Assembly: GCF_002807685.1 (NCBI RefSeq)
Contig: NZ_PEAX01000007.1
Span: 88,733-152,732, forward strand
DNA: 64,000 nucleotides
Origin: Neoalteromonas flava
GTDB taxonomy: Bacteria; Pseudomonadota; Gammaproteobacteria; Enterobacterales; Alteromonadaceae
Direction of reading: 5' to 3'
How positions within the stretch are numbered: the stretch's first letter is position 1; each line of letters begins with the position of its first letter. The notes under the pieces were generated by a model, which was not told the origin of the DNA, ran no database searches, and saw only the letters and a list, made by a program, of their open reading frames with translations. Below are positions 8,979-18,258 of the stretch, piece after piece. The translations under genes and the position numbers were made by a program.

Positions 8979-9446
8979 ATGCGCGTGTATAAACAGGGCT
9001 TTACCTTAATCGAGTTGATCATTGTCATTGTCATCCTTGGCGTTTTAGCCGCAACGGCAGCGCCACGGTTTCTGAATTTTAGTAGCGATGCCAGAATTGC
9101 AGCAATAGAGTCGCTTGAAGGCAGTATGAAGACAGCGTCAGACTTAGTGAATATGAAAGCCCGTATTGAGAACAAACTGGACTGTGCCACTGACCCTACC
9201 GTGGACATGGGCGGAGAAACAATCACACTGCGTTGTGGTTATCCATGTCCGCACCCGAATGGCATCGCCAAAGCGGTTGTCACTGAAGCCCCCTTTACTT
9301 GGGTAGGTGGTAATTGCGGTGGACAGTTGGGTGCTGTGGAAGTGAGAATAAGCGATGCGCCAGACCCTGCCAATTGCAAAATTCGCTACACCTCAGCCCG
9401 TGCCACGCGCCCACCGGGCTTTACAGCAACCACTAGTGGTTGTTGA
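8979..9446 (+). CDS. Type IV prepilin-like protein (MshA-like)
   Basis: A 155-residue protein with a type III (prepilin) signal: a short leader MRVYKQG, then FTLIELIIVIVILGVLAATAAPRF split as FTLIELII and a hydrophobic helix, with Glu at mature position 5. The prepilin peptidase would cut after Gly7. The C-terminal globular part contains six Cys (LDCATD, LRCGYPCP, GGNCGG, PANCKI and the final GC), enough for disulfide bonds, and resembles MSHA-type major pilins more than T2SS pseudopilins. It is a single gene, on the strand opposite to the T2SS operon, and its 3' end overlaps the 3' end of the next gene by 14 bases. It could be a pilus subunit or an extra pseudopilin. Confidence 0.85.
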   Translation: MRVYKQGFTLIELIIVIVILGVLAATAAPRFLNFSSDARIAAIESLEGSMKTASDLVNMKARIENKLDCATDPTVDMGGETITLRCGYPCPHPNGIAKAVVTEAPFTWVGGNCGGQLGAVEVRISDAPDPANCKIRYTSARATRPPGFTATTSGC

Positions 9447-9933
9447 AACGCCGCCAGGCAAGTGATTGGCCCCAGTAAAACAGCACATAAGTTACGACCA
9501 CAAAAACAAAGCATTGCGCAATAGGATAGTTTGATACGTAATGTGCAGGCCATGATATCGCTGCAGCAAAATTATGAAATTGCTCAACAAAGGCATTCAC
9601 TAAAAGTCGAATAATGGCATTCAAGCCACTGCCTTGTACAAGATTGTCCCAGCCTTGCCAGTCGGCGACGAACTCCCTGACTTGCTTAAATTCAATAAAG
9701 ATTAATTGGGTAAATGCTACGCAACCATAGTACCCGCCACCGAACTCCAACCATTTCTTCGTTATTGGGGTGCTGTTCTTGTCTGCTAAGTCATCATCAA
9801 GTTCATCTAGGATGTCATCATTGCCTTCTTTGCCACGATAAATCCCTTTTTTGTAGGCTGTGTAATGCAGCAGAACACTGGCCATGAAAAGCACTGTTCC
9901 AACCTTCAGTGTTTCTATTAAGATCGCTTCCAT
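9433..9933 (-). CDS. Uncharacterised small membrane protein downstream of gspN
   Basis: I do not recognise a family. The 166-residue product has an N-terminal membrane segment (about residues 5-25), an acidic stretch (DDILDELDDDLADK, residues 39-52), one or two further hydrophobic segments around 68-82 and 105-125, and a C-terminal segment (CFVFVVVTYVLFYWG). AGGGAG lies 7 bases before the ATG, so it is translated. It starts 42 bases after the gspN stop on the same strand and may be the last gene of the T2SS transcript, although it is not a known T2SS component. Its 3' end overlaps the prepilin gene tail to tail. Confidence 0.7.
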   Translation of the reverse strand: MEAILIETLKVGTVLFMASVLLHYTAYKKGIYRGKEGNDDILDELDDDLADKNSTPITKKWLEFGGGYYGCVAFTQLIFIEFKQVREFVADWQGWDNLVQGSGLNAIIRLLVNAFVEQFHNFAAAISWPAHYVSNYPIAQCFVFVVVTYVLFYWGQSLAWRRFNNH

Positions 9934-9975
9934 TGCCTGACTCCCTGCGTGTTTTGGCTGTGTGCTTTTGATCTT

Positions 9976-10728
9976 TTATAGGGTAAAACTAATATAGCCT
10001 TGATTGTCGGGTTGCCCAAAAAACTTAGCCGCATCATGAACTTCTTGCGGTAAAGACGGATCTGGTTTGAACTTGCCCGCAACAGCAATATCTCGCATTG
10101 AGGCCACGCGCGCGTCCAAGCTTAGACCAAACAGGTTGGGCTCTTGTACATTGACCGTTATGGCGCGGTTATCGCAACCCAAACGGGCACTAAACACTCC
10201 AAGCGGGATCCTACCTTGAGTACCTTGTACACTAGCATTCAACCATTCCCCTGTACCCTGAAGGGTTTGGCAAGTTTGGTTAAAATCTAACTCGCTCAGG
10301 GTGACGCGAAAACGTCCACCGGCTTCTACCGGAAGGGGTAAACTAACATTCGCTAAGACCTGATCGGTGGGTAAATACAAGACAAATTCATCACTACTAA
10401 AGACCAAAGGTTTTGTAATCGAGGTAACAATGTCGCCGGTCAAAGACACTTCAGTGGCTTGACGTTGACTACCGGCCTCTACATTTAGCCATGCTTGACC
10501 CCATAACAATGGTAGCGCCGAGAGTTCCCACTTTACATTGTTAATGCTCAGACCATTAACCGTAACGCGGCGCGCAGAACCGTCCCAAAGCGTGCCCGAC
10601 ACTCCAGTGACAGCAATATTGCGCGGTAGTTCTACCCGACCCAGCACTTGCTGGGCTGGTAAATGAACCAACAAAAAGAAGATGAAGATAACAGCGCCAA
10701 TAAGCGCTATGGCGAATTTTGACTTCAT
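9976..10728 (-). CDS. gspN: Type II secretion system protein N
   Basis: A 250-residue protein with an N-terminal membrane anchor (about residues 6-23) and a periplasmic beta-rich domain; GVSGTLWDGSA near residue 43 is the conserved GspN block. GspN is a non-universal inner-membrane subunit of the T2SS and is not always essential. The ATG overlaps the gspM stop (ATGA), the usual coupling at the end of gsp operons. Confidence 0.93.
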   Translation of the reverse strand: MKSKFAIALIGAVIFIFFLLVHLPAQQVLGRVELPRNIAVTGVSGTLWDGSARRVTVNGLSINNVKWELSALPLLWGQAWLNVEAGSQRQATEVSLTGDIVTSITKPLVFSSDEFVLYLPTDQVLANVSLPLPVEAGGRFRVTLSELDFNQTCQTLQGTGEWLNASVQGTQGRIPLGVFSARLGCDNRAITVNVQEPNLFGLSLDARVASMRDIAVAGKFKPDPSLPQEVHDAAKFFGQPDNQGYISFTL

Positions 10729-11204
10729 GGTTTTCCTAGCTGCAAACGGCGGATCTTGATTTGTCCGGGGGATCCCGCTTCAGTGACATCTACTTGAAGC
10801 ACCGCAATACCCATATTTTCAAGTGCATGGATCCAATCAACGACGGCATCAAACGGCGCTTCGTCAACCCAGACTTGTAATTCATCACCTTGTGGTTGCA
10901 TGCGTGAGATTACAATATTCAAGCGGCTGGTGGTTTGATTAACCGCTTGTGGTAACGAGCCGGTGAAATTACGCTGGCCGCCATTCGAACGGCGCAACTG
11001 AATAGCGCGTTGGCTGCTGGCTTGCACCCACGAGAGTAATTCCTGTTGGCGTTCGATTTGCACTTGTGATTGAGTGATCGCGTTGTTAAGCGGGGCCCAG
11101 ATGAGGAGATAAAACAGCCCAACAATACTGACAACGATGGCGACTAAAACAATCCATTGTTCTCGCTCAGTGAGTGCTTTAAAGCGTTGGATCAGTGACT
11201 GCAT
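10725..11204 (-). CDS. gspM: Type II secretion system protein M
   Basis: A 159-residue bitopic inner-membrane protein: a short cytoplasmic N-terminus (SLIQRFKALTEREQ), one membrane segment (about residues 18-37, IVLVAIVVSIVGLFYLLI) and a small periplasmic ferredoxin-like domain. GspM pairs with GspL in the assembly platform of the T2SS. It starts a few bases after gspL behind an AAGGGG sequence and overlaps gspN. Confidence 0.93.
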   Translation of the reverse strand: MQSLIQRFKALTEREQWIVLVAIVVSIVGLFYLLIWAPLNNAITQSQVQIERQQELLSWVQASSQRAIQLRRSNGGQRNFTGSLPQAVNQTTSRLNIVISRMQPQGDELQVWVDEAPFDAVVDWIHALENMGIAVLQVDVTEAGSPGQIKIRRLQLGKP

Positions 11205-11207
11205 GAT

Positions 11208-12401
11208 TTACCCCTTAATAATCACTGAGCCAATCACTTGATTGTCTCGGTTGTTAATCGCACCTTGCTCAACGGTAAACCCAACGGCCTGTGCTTGCGA
11301 ACGAAAGCGCTCCAATGCTTCAAAGTTTGCGGCGACAGCTTGCATACGCAGTTCGCTGCGTTGACTGTCATAACGCAAAGACTGCGGTTTTACCTGAGTC
11401 TGTGAAAACGCCGAGCCTAGTTGCTCTAACATTGCCAACATTGATACGCCACTTCCACCTTGCTCGAGTTTGGCCAGCTCGTCATTGATTTTCCGTCTAA
11501 CATCTCGATACACACCTATATCTGGAAAGCCACGTTTTATCTCATCATCGATGGCAGCCGCTAATGATTCCTGTTGTTGTTGTAATTTCAACAGGGTAAT
11601 CCCTTTATCAGCCAGTGATAAGCCAAAAGCGAGCATGGCGAGAATTGCCGCTAAGCGCCATTTGCGCCAGGTGCCACTGGCTTGCTTTTTCACTTTGTAG
11701 TCGCCTTGGAGCAAATTAAATTTTGCTGCTTGACTACCTTTCACTAATACATGCATTGGCATGTCTAACGTTTGCGCGTGCCAATCAACGTTAGGTGTAG
11801 CGCCTACTGTGACCCCACTGTAGTCAAAGACTTGAAGTGGATCTTCTTGTTGCTTGGCAAAGTGCATGATTGCCGGCAGCATCCATTCGTGCTCTCCTTG
11901 CATTCCAGCCCAGGCGTCTTGTCGAACCAACCATTCGTTGCCTAATTCAAGTAAGCTCCAAGCATCGGGGTTATGAGGTAAAGCTAATACGTCGGGAATT
12001 AAGCGGTCGCAATGCAGCCCCGCTGCAGCCAACATGTCGCGCCATAACTCCATTTGTTTATGGCTAACGATAGCAACAGCTTGCTCAGTCCCTTCTTTTG
12101 GGCCAAGGGCGAAAAACTGTTCGTTTACATCGGTGGAAAGCTCTTCCTCAAGCATGTAAGGAATTGCAGCGAGTACTTTTCGACTCGCTTTAGGTGGTAA
12201 AGTAACCCACTTTAGTAAGACGTGACTGCTGGGTGCTAGCGCAATGACCGAACGAGAACCTGCGCGCTCCGATAACGAAGTCATTGCAGCAGCATTCTCT
12301 AATTCGCCCGAGGCGATAATTTCTTGCTCGCTTTCAGACCAAACAATCCAATGCACTGGACTGTGTTGGTCACCGCCTAAGCGGACTATAAGCTGCTCCA
12401 T
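11208..12401 (-). CDS. gspL: Type II secretion system protein L
   Basis: A 397-residue protein. The start at 12401 lies one base beyond the gspK stop, with GGAGG at good distance inside the gspK end; a longer frame start at 12419 would lie within gspK. The cytoplasmic actin-like domain (residues 1-240) binds the ATPase GspE. It is followed by one membrane segment (about residues 248-266) and a periplasmic domain that pairs with GspM. The sequence is variable, as usual for GspL; position and layout make the call firm. Confidence 0.92.
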   Translation of the reverse strand: MEQLIVRLGGDQHSPVHWIVWSESEQEIIASGELENAAAMTSLSERAGSRSVIALAPSSHVLLKWVTLPPKASRKVLAAIPYMLEEELSTDVNEQFFALGPKEGTEQAVAIVSHKQMELWRDMLAAAGLHCDRLIPDVLALPHNPDAWSLLELGNEWLVRQDAWAGMQGEHEWMLPAIMHFAKQQEDPLQVFDYSGVTVGATPNVDWHAQTLDMPMHVLVKGSQAAKFNLLQGDYKVKKQASGTWRKWRLAAILAMLAFGLSLADKGITLLKLQQQQESLAAAIDDEIKRGFPDIGVYRDVRRKINDELAKLEQGGSGVSMLAMLEQLGSAFSQTQVKPQSLRYDSQRSELRMQAVAANFEALERFRSQAQAVGFTVEQGAINNRDNQVIGSVIIKG

Positions 12402-12402
12402 G

Positions 12403-13410
12403 TTAGTATCTGCCTCCAAATTCTCGGCGCACCACGGTTACCTGTTTATTGGCATCCACATGAAAAACGGATGACATTGCGAACGTGGCGTTATTGTAAC
12501 GGGTCTTAGTGTATAAAATAAAATATTGTGTGGTTACTGAAAACCATTGCTGGCGGTCCTGCGGTAATTCAAGCGCAGTAATATCAGGCTCTGACAAGAA
12601 CGCTGTTACGTCATCATAACCGTCACTCGGTCTGGCGGCAATCAAACGTCGCGCCTGCTCAACATCCAGGCCCGTGACTGCTGCTAAAACGGGTGCCAGT
12701 TCTTCGGTCATGGTGTTTACGTTAATTTGCATGGCTAGGTCGTTCGGGCGCGCGCACACCAAAGGCATTAATGCATTGATCCACTCTGGTCGCACCCCAT
12801 TCACCAAACGCAATTCAGTCTTGTTTTGCATGGGTGCGTTGCCGGCTAAATAGGGATTTGGCAGTGATTCATAGTCTACATCTTCGGCACCAAAGCTGCG
12901 TATTTGATCATTTTCATCCAGCCAATCGGCGAGAGAATCGCGCACAACGTCTGCACTGTAGCTATCGAGCCCGGGGATCAATTCAGGCGTGAGCAATAAG
13001 CGCTGAAATGCTTCCATTTCTGCTGTTACTTGTGAACCTGTACTAAATTCAGCACCTTCTTGATTAAAGGTTAATGCGTTTAAATTAAAACAACTTTGCA
13101 TGTCGACCAACTGTGCCTGAATACCGCCGTTATCCAAGGGATAAACAAATTCCTGCGACCACGGTTGATTGAGATGGATTTTGTCGCCGCTGAGGTCCAA
13201 TAACTCTCCAATAGATTTTCGCGCATACTGTTCGGCACCCAGTGCATACCAATAAGCCTGATTAGCATCTTTAATATTCGCCGTGCGCTGCACTTGCAGC
13301 TGTAAACGGGTGACCATTTCGGTGCCTAGAATTGCAACCAATGCAACCACCATAAGCACGGTTATTAAGGCCACGCCACGTTGTTGGGTAGGGCAAGTAG
13401 TTCTATTCAT
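12403..13410 (-). CDS. gspK: Type II secretion system minor pseudopilin K
   Basis: A 335-residue pseudopilin, large as expected for GspK. The prepilin cleavage region is QRGVALITVLMVVALVAILG; GspK lacks the Glu5 that other pseudopilins have, and that is seen here. The large globular insert (GLDSYSADVVRDSLADWLDEND and LVNGVRPEWI) matches the alpha-domain that caps the pseudopilus tip with GspI and GspJ. The ATG lies inside the last codons of gspJ (8-base overlap). Confidence 0.95.
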   Translation of the reverse strand: MNRTTCPTQQRGVALITVLMVVALVAILGTEMVTRLQLQVQRTANIKDANQAYWYALGAEQYARKSIGELLDLSGDKIHLNQPWSQEFVYPLDNGGIQAQLVDMQSCFNLNALTFNQEGAEFSTGSQVTAEMEAFQRLLLTPELIPGLDSYSADVVRDSLADWLDENDQIRSFGAEDVDYESLPNPYLAGNAPMQNKTELRLVNGVRPEWINALMPLVCARPNDLAMQINVNTMTEELAPVLAAVTGLDVEQARRLIAARPSDGYDDVTAFLSEPDITALELPQDRQQWFSVTTQYFILYTKTRYNNATFAMSSVFHVDANKQVTVVRREFGGRY

Positions 13411-14041
13411 TACTTATCCCTCCGCTGATTACAAACTCGCGACGGATAAGTCCATATTCTTTGCTAGTAATCTCAATAGCGATAGCTCTGGGCAGCACCG
13501 TACCTTGATAATCCTCTTGCCAATCGCGCTCACTTTCAGGCGCCCCTTTGGCTTTGATGAAAAAGCTAATCTGAAAATCTTCAACCTGATCTAGCAGTAC
13601 CCTGATTTTGGGTTCGAAACCGATAACATTATCAACGTAGTTACCGTACATCCGTTCGAGACGATCTTCTTTGAGCCGATAAGCAACAGCCTGCATGTTG
13701 CTGCGTTGCAGCATGAATTGCGGATTGTGCCAACCGGTCCTGACAAAGGCCAGGCTATCCCCGTCACTGTTGTCGCTGGCGCGACCACTGGCAATAACGA
13801 CTTCGTTGAGATCCCCTTCAATGCGCGCAGGGCGCGCGACCGCTTGTAGCAAGTCGCGTTCAATAATCAGCATGGCACGCTGGATCTTCTCGAGTTCAGA
13901 AAAACGCAACTGCGACAACTCATTGCCATCCATTACACGTGACAGTAAGCCAGCAGAGGCGACACCGATTACCGCGAAAATGGCCATGGCAATTAGAATT
14001 TCCAAAAGGGTGAAACCGCGGGGACGAATGTACCTAGTCAT
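13403..14041 (-). CDS. gspJ: Type II secretion system minor pseudopilin J
   Basis: A 212-residue pseudopilin with leader MTRYIRPRG and helix FTLLEILIAMAIFAVIGVAS (Glu5 present). The globular part contains AVARPARIEGDLNE and the C-terminal EYGLIRREFVISGG, characteristic of GspJ. I set the start at 14041, whose ATG overlaps the end of gspI by 8 bases; an earlier frame start at 14056 would extend the leader without need. GspJ forms the tip complex with GspI and GspK. Confidence 0.94.
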   Translation of the reverse strand: MTRYIRPRGFTLLEILIAMAIFAVIGVASAGLLSRVMDGNELSQLRFSELEKIQRAMLIIERDLLQAVARPARIEGDLNEVVIASGRASDNSDGDSLAFVRTGWHNPQFMLQRSNMQAVAYRLKEDRLERMYGNYVDNVIGFEPKIRVLLDQVEDFQISFFIKAKGAPESERDWQEDYQGTVLPRAIAIEITSKEYGLIRREFVISGGISNE

Positions 14042-14408
14042 TGGGTTTCGCCACAAAACTGGTCACGCTGGTGATGGTATCGTCATAGCTTTCGCTCAAG
14101 CCAACCGAAATTTCGATAGCACGCAAGTCATCATCATTAGTTTTGGTTACCGTGCGCTGCCAATACCAGGTGCGTCCTGCCATCTGCTCGCTACCTTTCA
14201 GGTTGTTGCGTGGCGGCCATTGATCATCCAAATGCGCTCGCGTCATTTGGTTATTCGCTACATAAGTCGCCCAGGTAATTTCTTCGACAACCCCCACATT
14301 GGTGAGATGGTCGGTCGCGGCTTTCATCATTGCCATTCCTGCGACAGCAAAGATGAACAAAGCCACCATCACTTCGAGTAATGTCATTCCGCGTATATGC
14401 TGGTTCAT
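14034..14408 (-). CDS. gspI: Type II secretion system minor pseudopilin I
   Basis: A 124-residue pseudopilin: leader MNQHIRG, then MTLLEVMVALFIFAVAGMAM, with the typical Glu5. The family block WATYVANNQMTRAHL follows near residue 42 and WQRTVTKT near residue 77. GspI initiates assembly of the tip complex. The start overlaps the gspH stop (ATGA) and the 3' end overlaps gspJ. Confidence 0.94.
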   Translation of the reverse strand: MNQHIRGMTLLEVMVALFIFAVAGMAMMKAATDHLTNVGVVEEITWATYVANNQMTRAHLDDQWPPRNNLKGSEQMAGRTWYWQRTVTKTNDDDLRAIEISVGLSESYDDTITSVTSFVAKPND

Positions 14409-15037
14409 AATGCCTCTGCTTGAGTGAGAGGACCTAAACGTTTCAATGGCGTTACCTCAGTGCCATTCAAGCGAAAATAAACCGGTTCGTCCTGACCAAA
14501 ATCAGGTTCATATTTAAACAACAAGCTAAATGGCGTGATATCGCCACTGGACAGGATCAACACTTGTGGTGGAGGGTGCTTCTTATCCTCCTCATCTCCA
14601 ATTTCTACTCCGTCCTCAGAAACCGACAAAGACTCATCGAAAATACCATTGTCAAAGAGGCTATCAGGGTCCTGCCAAGGCAAGTCCTCTAGTTGCAGCT
14701 CAAGACGAAAGGGGTCAGGAAGGTTATGCTCTGCGAATACCGGATTGTCCACAATCGGTTGCCACTCTTGCTCATCATCTAACAGTACAAAGCGATAAAG
14801 CGCGTTCTTTTCATCAATATACAAACCCAGTTGCTGCTGGTTAAGAATGGCAAAATCACTGGCCATATCAAATACCACCTGAAGGCGCTGGGTATGCTCT
14901 TTTAAACGGTCTGATTCGCTGGCAGAAAAGGCATTAAACAATACAATACTAGTGGCTACGCCAATCAAAAACAGGGCCACCATAATTTCTAATAAGGTGA
15001 AGCCCTGTGATACATTATTTATGCGATGAGTGAGCAC
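14405..15037 (-). CDS. gspH: Type II secretion system minor pseudopilin H
   Basis: A 210-residue pseudopilin with leader ending in SQG and helix FTLLEIMVALFLIGVATSIV. It starts with GTG at 15037, four bases after the gspG stop. It is a little longer than many GspH proteins because of an acidic, low-complexity insert around residues 120-155 (EDGVEIGDEEDKKHPPP), which looks like a surface loop. GspH joins the tip complex to the GspG filament. Confidence 0.92.
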   Translation of the reverse strand: MLTHRINNVSQGFTLLEIMVALFLIGVATSIVLFNAFSASESDRLKEHTQRLQVVFDMASDFAILNQQQLGLYIDEKNALYRFVLLDDEQEWQPIVDNPVFAEHNLPDPFRLELQLEDLPWQDPDSLFDNGIFDESLSVSEDGVEIGDEEDKKHPPPQVLILSSGDITPFSLLFKYEPDFGQDEPVYFRLNGTEVTPLKRLGPLTQAEAL

Positions 15038-15041
15038 TTAC

Positions 15042-15467
15042 TTAATCTAGGTATTCGTTAATATTCCAGTTACCAATGTCGTCTTCAGTACCTGCTTGTT
15101 GATCAGGCCCATTAGAGTAAATATCGATTAAACCCAACTCCCCAGGGCTGATCAAATTGTACGGGTTGCCCCAAGGATCATCTGGTAAACGATTGATAAA
15201 CCCACCGACAGGAAAGTTCTTAGGTAACGGCTCAATGGTCGGTTCGTTAACTAATGCGTCTAAGCCTTGTTCGGTAGTAGGAAATACATTATTGCGCAGC
15301 TTATACATCTGTAATGCGCTTTCAAGATTTTGAATATCAATCGCCGCCTTCTTCAATTGCGCTTCTTCTTGGTTGCCAATGATGTTAGGCGCAACAATCG
15401 CTGTCATAATACCGATAATCAAGATCACGACCATAACCTCGATTAAGCTGAATCCTTTGTTCTTCAT
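15042..15467 (-). CDS. gspG: Type II secretion system major pseudopilin G
   Basis: A 141-residue major pseudopilin. Leader MKNKG and FSLIEVMVVILIIGIMTAIV form the cleavage site and helix. The conserved LPDDPWGNPY block lies near residue 94, and GPDQQAGTEDDIGNW near residue 119 is the calcium-binding loop typical of GspG. It polymerises into the pseudopilus that pushes substrates through the secretin. A strong AGGAG precedes the ATG, consistent with high expression. Confidence 0.96.
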   Translation of the reverse strand: MKNKGFSLIEVMVVILIIGIMTAIVAPNIIGNQEEAQLKKAAIDIQNLESALQMYKLRNNVFPTTEQGLDALVNEPTIEPLPKNFPVGGFINRLPDDPWGNPYNLISPGELGLIDIYSNGPDQQAGTEDDIGNWNINEYLD

Positions 15468-15479
15468 ATACTTCTCCTA

Positions 15480-16700
15480 CTAAATCATGTTGTTTAACGA
15501 AATGATGGGCAACAGGATTGCAACCACGATAAAAAAGACGATCGCTGCCATCGTTAAAATTAATACCGGACCAAGTATTGCTAGGGCAATATTGACCTGC
15601 ATTTCGAACTGCCGTTCTTGGTTCAACGCCGCACGTGCCAGCATATCTTGTAATTCACCGCTCTTCTCACCAGACGCAATCATATGGATCATCATCGGCG
15701 GAAATACTCCGGTTGCATCAAGTGCCCCGCGTAAGCTAGAGCCCCCTTGCACTTTAGCTGCTGCTTCTACAATCAATTTCTTGATGTAGGTGTTTTCTAA
15801 TACATTCCCGGCTATCCGCATACCTTCTAAAACCGGTACTGCGCTGGCTGTCAGGATACTGAGGGTGCTAGCAAAACGCGACGTATTAATACTCTTTATG
15901 ACCTTGCCTAACACTGGAAAGTTTAGTCGCATACGGTGAGATTTTAACTTGAATGCATTGCTACGCATTAACTGACGATAGCCAAAATAACTCATGACCA
16001 TGGCTACCAGGATCAGTAATCCGTAATCTTGGGTGCCTTCTGACACCGCAATCAGGAACTGCGTCACTCCGGGCAGGTCCTGCCCCATGTTATCAAATTG
16101 ACCAACAATACGGGGTACCACATAGGTTAATAGGAGACTGACAATACCAATCGCCACAATTAACATAATGACTGGGTAAATGAGCGCTTGCGTGATCTGA
16201 TTTTTAACGATGTTGCGTCGCTCGGTGTAATCAGCCAAGCGGTTTAATACCGTGTCTAAGTGACCGGATTTCTCCCCAGCTGCAACCATCGAACGATACA
16301 AATTATCAAATACGCTAGGAAATTCAGACAGTGCATCTGCCAGCGTGTAGCCTTCGACAACTTTAGACCGGATCGCCATCATCATTTGTTTATGACGTGG
16401 CTTTTCACTTTGTTCAGCAACGGCCTGCAAGGCTTCTTCTATCGGCAGGGCTGACTCAATTAATGTAGCGAGCTGGCGGGTGAGTAGTGCCAAGTCCGAA
16501 ACGCTAATCGTTGGGCGAAATAAGCCTAAACCTGCTTTACCTTGTTGCTGCTTTTTCCGCTCACTGACTTCTTCAACATCGATGGGGATCAGTGCTTGGT
16601 CACGTAACTGCTGACGGACTTGGCGCGGCGTATCAGCTTCGAGTACACCTGATTTATTTTTACCGGCTTGAGTAAGCGCTTTGTAAGCGTAAGCTGGCAT
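15480..16700 (-). CDS. gspF: Type II secretion system inner-membrane protein F
   Basis: A 406-residue polytopic protein with two repeated GspF domains (about residues 70-193 and 273-395) and three membrane segments (about 172-192, 222-240 and 375-400). The N-terminus MPAYAYKALTQAGKNKSGVL is the family start. GspF is the platform protein that couples GspE to pseudopilus growth. It begins one base after the gspE stop. Confidence 0.96.
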   Translation of the reverse strand: MPAYAYKALTQAGKNKSGVLEADTPRQVRQQLRDQALIPIDVEEVSERKKQQQGKAGLGLFRPTISVSDLALLTRQLATLIESALPIEEALQAVAEQSEKPRHKQMMMAIRSKVVEGYTLADALSEFPSVFDNLYRSMVAAGEKSGHLDTVLNRLADYTERRNIVKNQITQALIYPVIMLIVAIGIVSLLLTYVVPRIVGQFDNMGQDLPGVTQFLIAVSEGTQDYGLLILVAMVMSYFGYRQLMRSNAFKLKSHRMRLNFPVLGKVIKSINTSRFASTLSILTASAVPVLEGMRIAGNVLENTYIKKLIVEAAAKVQGGSSLRGALDATGVFPPMMIHMIASGEKSGELQDMLARAALNQERQFEMQVNIALAILGPVLILTMAAIVFFIVVAILLPIISLNNMI

Positions 16701-16701
16701 C

Positions 16702-18258
16702 TTAGTCCTCGCGCGTTACACGCAAGACTTCTTCAAGCGTGGTGATACCGGCTAATACCTTGGCGCAGCCATCTTCGCGAATACTCGGGGTTGTTTTTCG
16801 CACATAACGTTCAATGCTTTGCTCACCCTTGCCTTCGTGCATGAGATCACGAATCGCTTCATCAACCACCAACAATTCATGAATTCCGGTACGCCCACGA
16901 TAGCCAGTTTGGTTGCATTCAGCACAACCTCGAGCACGATAAATTTTTGTTTGCTGGGCTTGCTCAGGGCTGATCCCTAACACCAATGCTTCCTGTTCAC
17001 TGACATTGTGTGGCTGTTTACAGCTCGGGCATAAGGTTCGCACTAAGCGCTGCGATAACACGGCAAGTAACGATGAAGATAACAAGAATGATTCTATTCC
17101 CATATCTTCCAAACGAGTGATCGCGCCCGCCGCGGTATTGGTGTGTAATGTTGACAATACCAAGTGCCCGGTTAAGCTGGCTTGTACCGCAATTTGTGCA
17201 GTTTCAACATCACGGATCTCACCCACCATAACCACGTCTGGGTCTTGGCGTAATATGGCACGTAAGCCACGCGCGAAGGTCATATCTACACGCGGGTTAA
17301 CTTGCGTTTGCCCGATGCCTTGTAAATCAAATTCGATGGGGTCTTCAACAGTAAGAATATTGCGGTCTTTCGAGTTGATTTCACTCAAACCAGCATATAG
17401 CGTGGTACTTTTACCCGAACCTGTTGGACCGGTGACCAGAATGATCCCATGTGGCTTGCGGATAAGCACAGAGAACTTGTCGCGATTAGCTGCTGTCATG
17501 CCCAAATCTTCTAGATTTAAACGAGCATTATTTTTATCGAGTAAACGCAGTACAACGCGCTCCCCGTGACTGGCTGGCATTGTTGAAACCCGCACATCAA
17601 CCGCGCGTCCGGCTATCCGTAGTGTAATTCGACCATCTTGCGGTACACGTTTCTCAGCGATGTCTAACTTAGCCATAACCTTGATCCGTGACACTAACAT
17701 TGACGAAAGCTTGCGGTTTGGGCGCAAAATTTCTCGCAGCACGCCATCAACGCGAAAACGCACGACGAGCTGGCTTTCAAAGGTTTCAATGTGAATATCT
17801 GATGCACCTTCTTTAATCGCTTCACTCAACATGGCGTTGATCAGCTTGATAATCGGGGCGTCATCTTCACTTTCGAGTAAGTCTTCAGTGTCGGGTAAGT
17901 CTTCTGCAAGCGAGAACAAATCGCTTTCATTACCCAAATCTTCCATTAACTGCTTGGCCGCAGATGAATCGCGCTGGAAAGCATTGGTTAATACGTGTTC
18001 AAAACGCTCGTTAGTGATTTCTTCCAGCACAAAGGGGGCGCCGTAAAAGCGGCGCACTTCAGCAAATATGTGAAAGGGTGTTTCGGCAGTATGATAGAGC
18101 TTGGCGGGTGTTTCCGCCGTCTCTAAAATAACTTTATGACGTTTCGCGAAGCTGAATGAAAGTTGTGAATGGCCGCTATCTTCAACGGCTTCCTCAGTCG
18201 CTAGTTCAGCTTGTTCCATTAACGCAATAGACGCATTCGGTTCAGACTGCTCGGCCAT
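16702..18258 (-). CDS. gspE: Type II secretion system ATPase E
   Basis: A 518-residue secretion ATPase. Visible motifs are Walker [10 protein letters not shown] near residue 280, an Asp box, Walker [14 protein letters not shown] near residue 339, a His box (STLHTNTA), and the tetracysteine zinc site CPSC and CAEC near residues 413 and 445. It powers pseudopilus assembly at the cytoplasmic face. The N-terminal extension (about 80 residues) should bind GspL. Its ATG overlaps the gspD stop (TAATG). Confidence 0.97.
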   Translation of the reverse strand: MAEQSEPNASIALMEQAELATEEAVEDSGHSQLSFSFAKRHKVILETAETPAKLYHTAETPFHIFAEVRRFYGAPFVLEEITNERFEHVLTNAFQRDSSAAKQLMEDLGNESDLFSLAEDLPDTEDLLESEDDAPIIKLINAMLSEAIKEGASDIHIETFESQLVVRFRVDGVLREILRPNRKLSSMLVSRIKVMAKLDIAEKRVPQDGRITLRIAGRAVDVRVSTMPASHGERVVLRLLDKNNARLNLEDLGMTAANRDKFSVLIRKPHGIILVTGPTGSGKSTTLYAGLSEINSKDRNILTVEDPIEFDLQGIGQTQVNPRVDMTFARGLRAILRQDPDVVMVGEIRDVETAQIAVQASLTGHLVLSTLHTNTAAGAITRLEDMGIESFLLSSSLLAVLSQRLVRTLCPSCKQPHNVSEQEALVLGISPEQAQQTKIYRARGCAECNQTGYRGRTGIHELLVVDEAIRDLMHEGKGEQSIERYVRKTTPSIREDGCAKVLAGITTLEEVLRVTRED

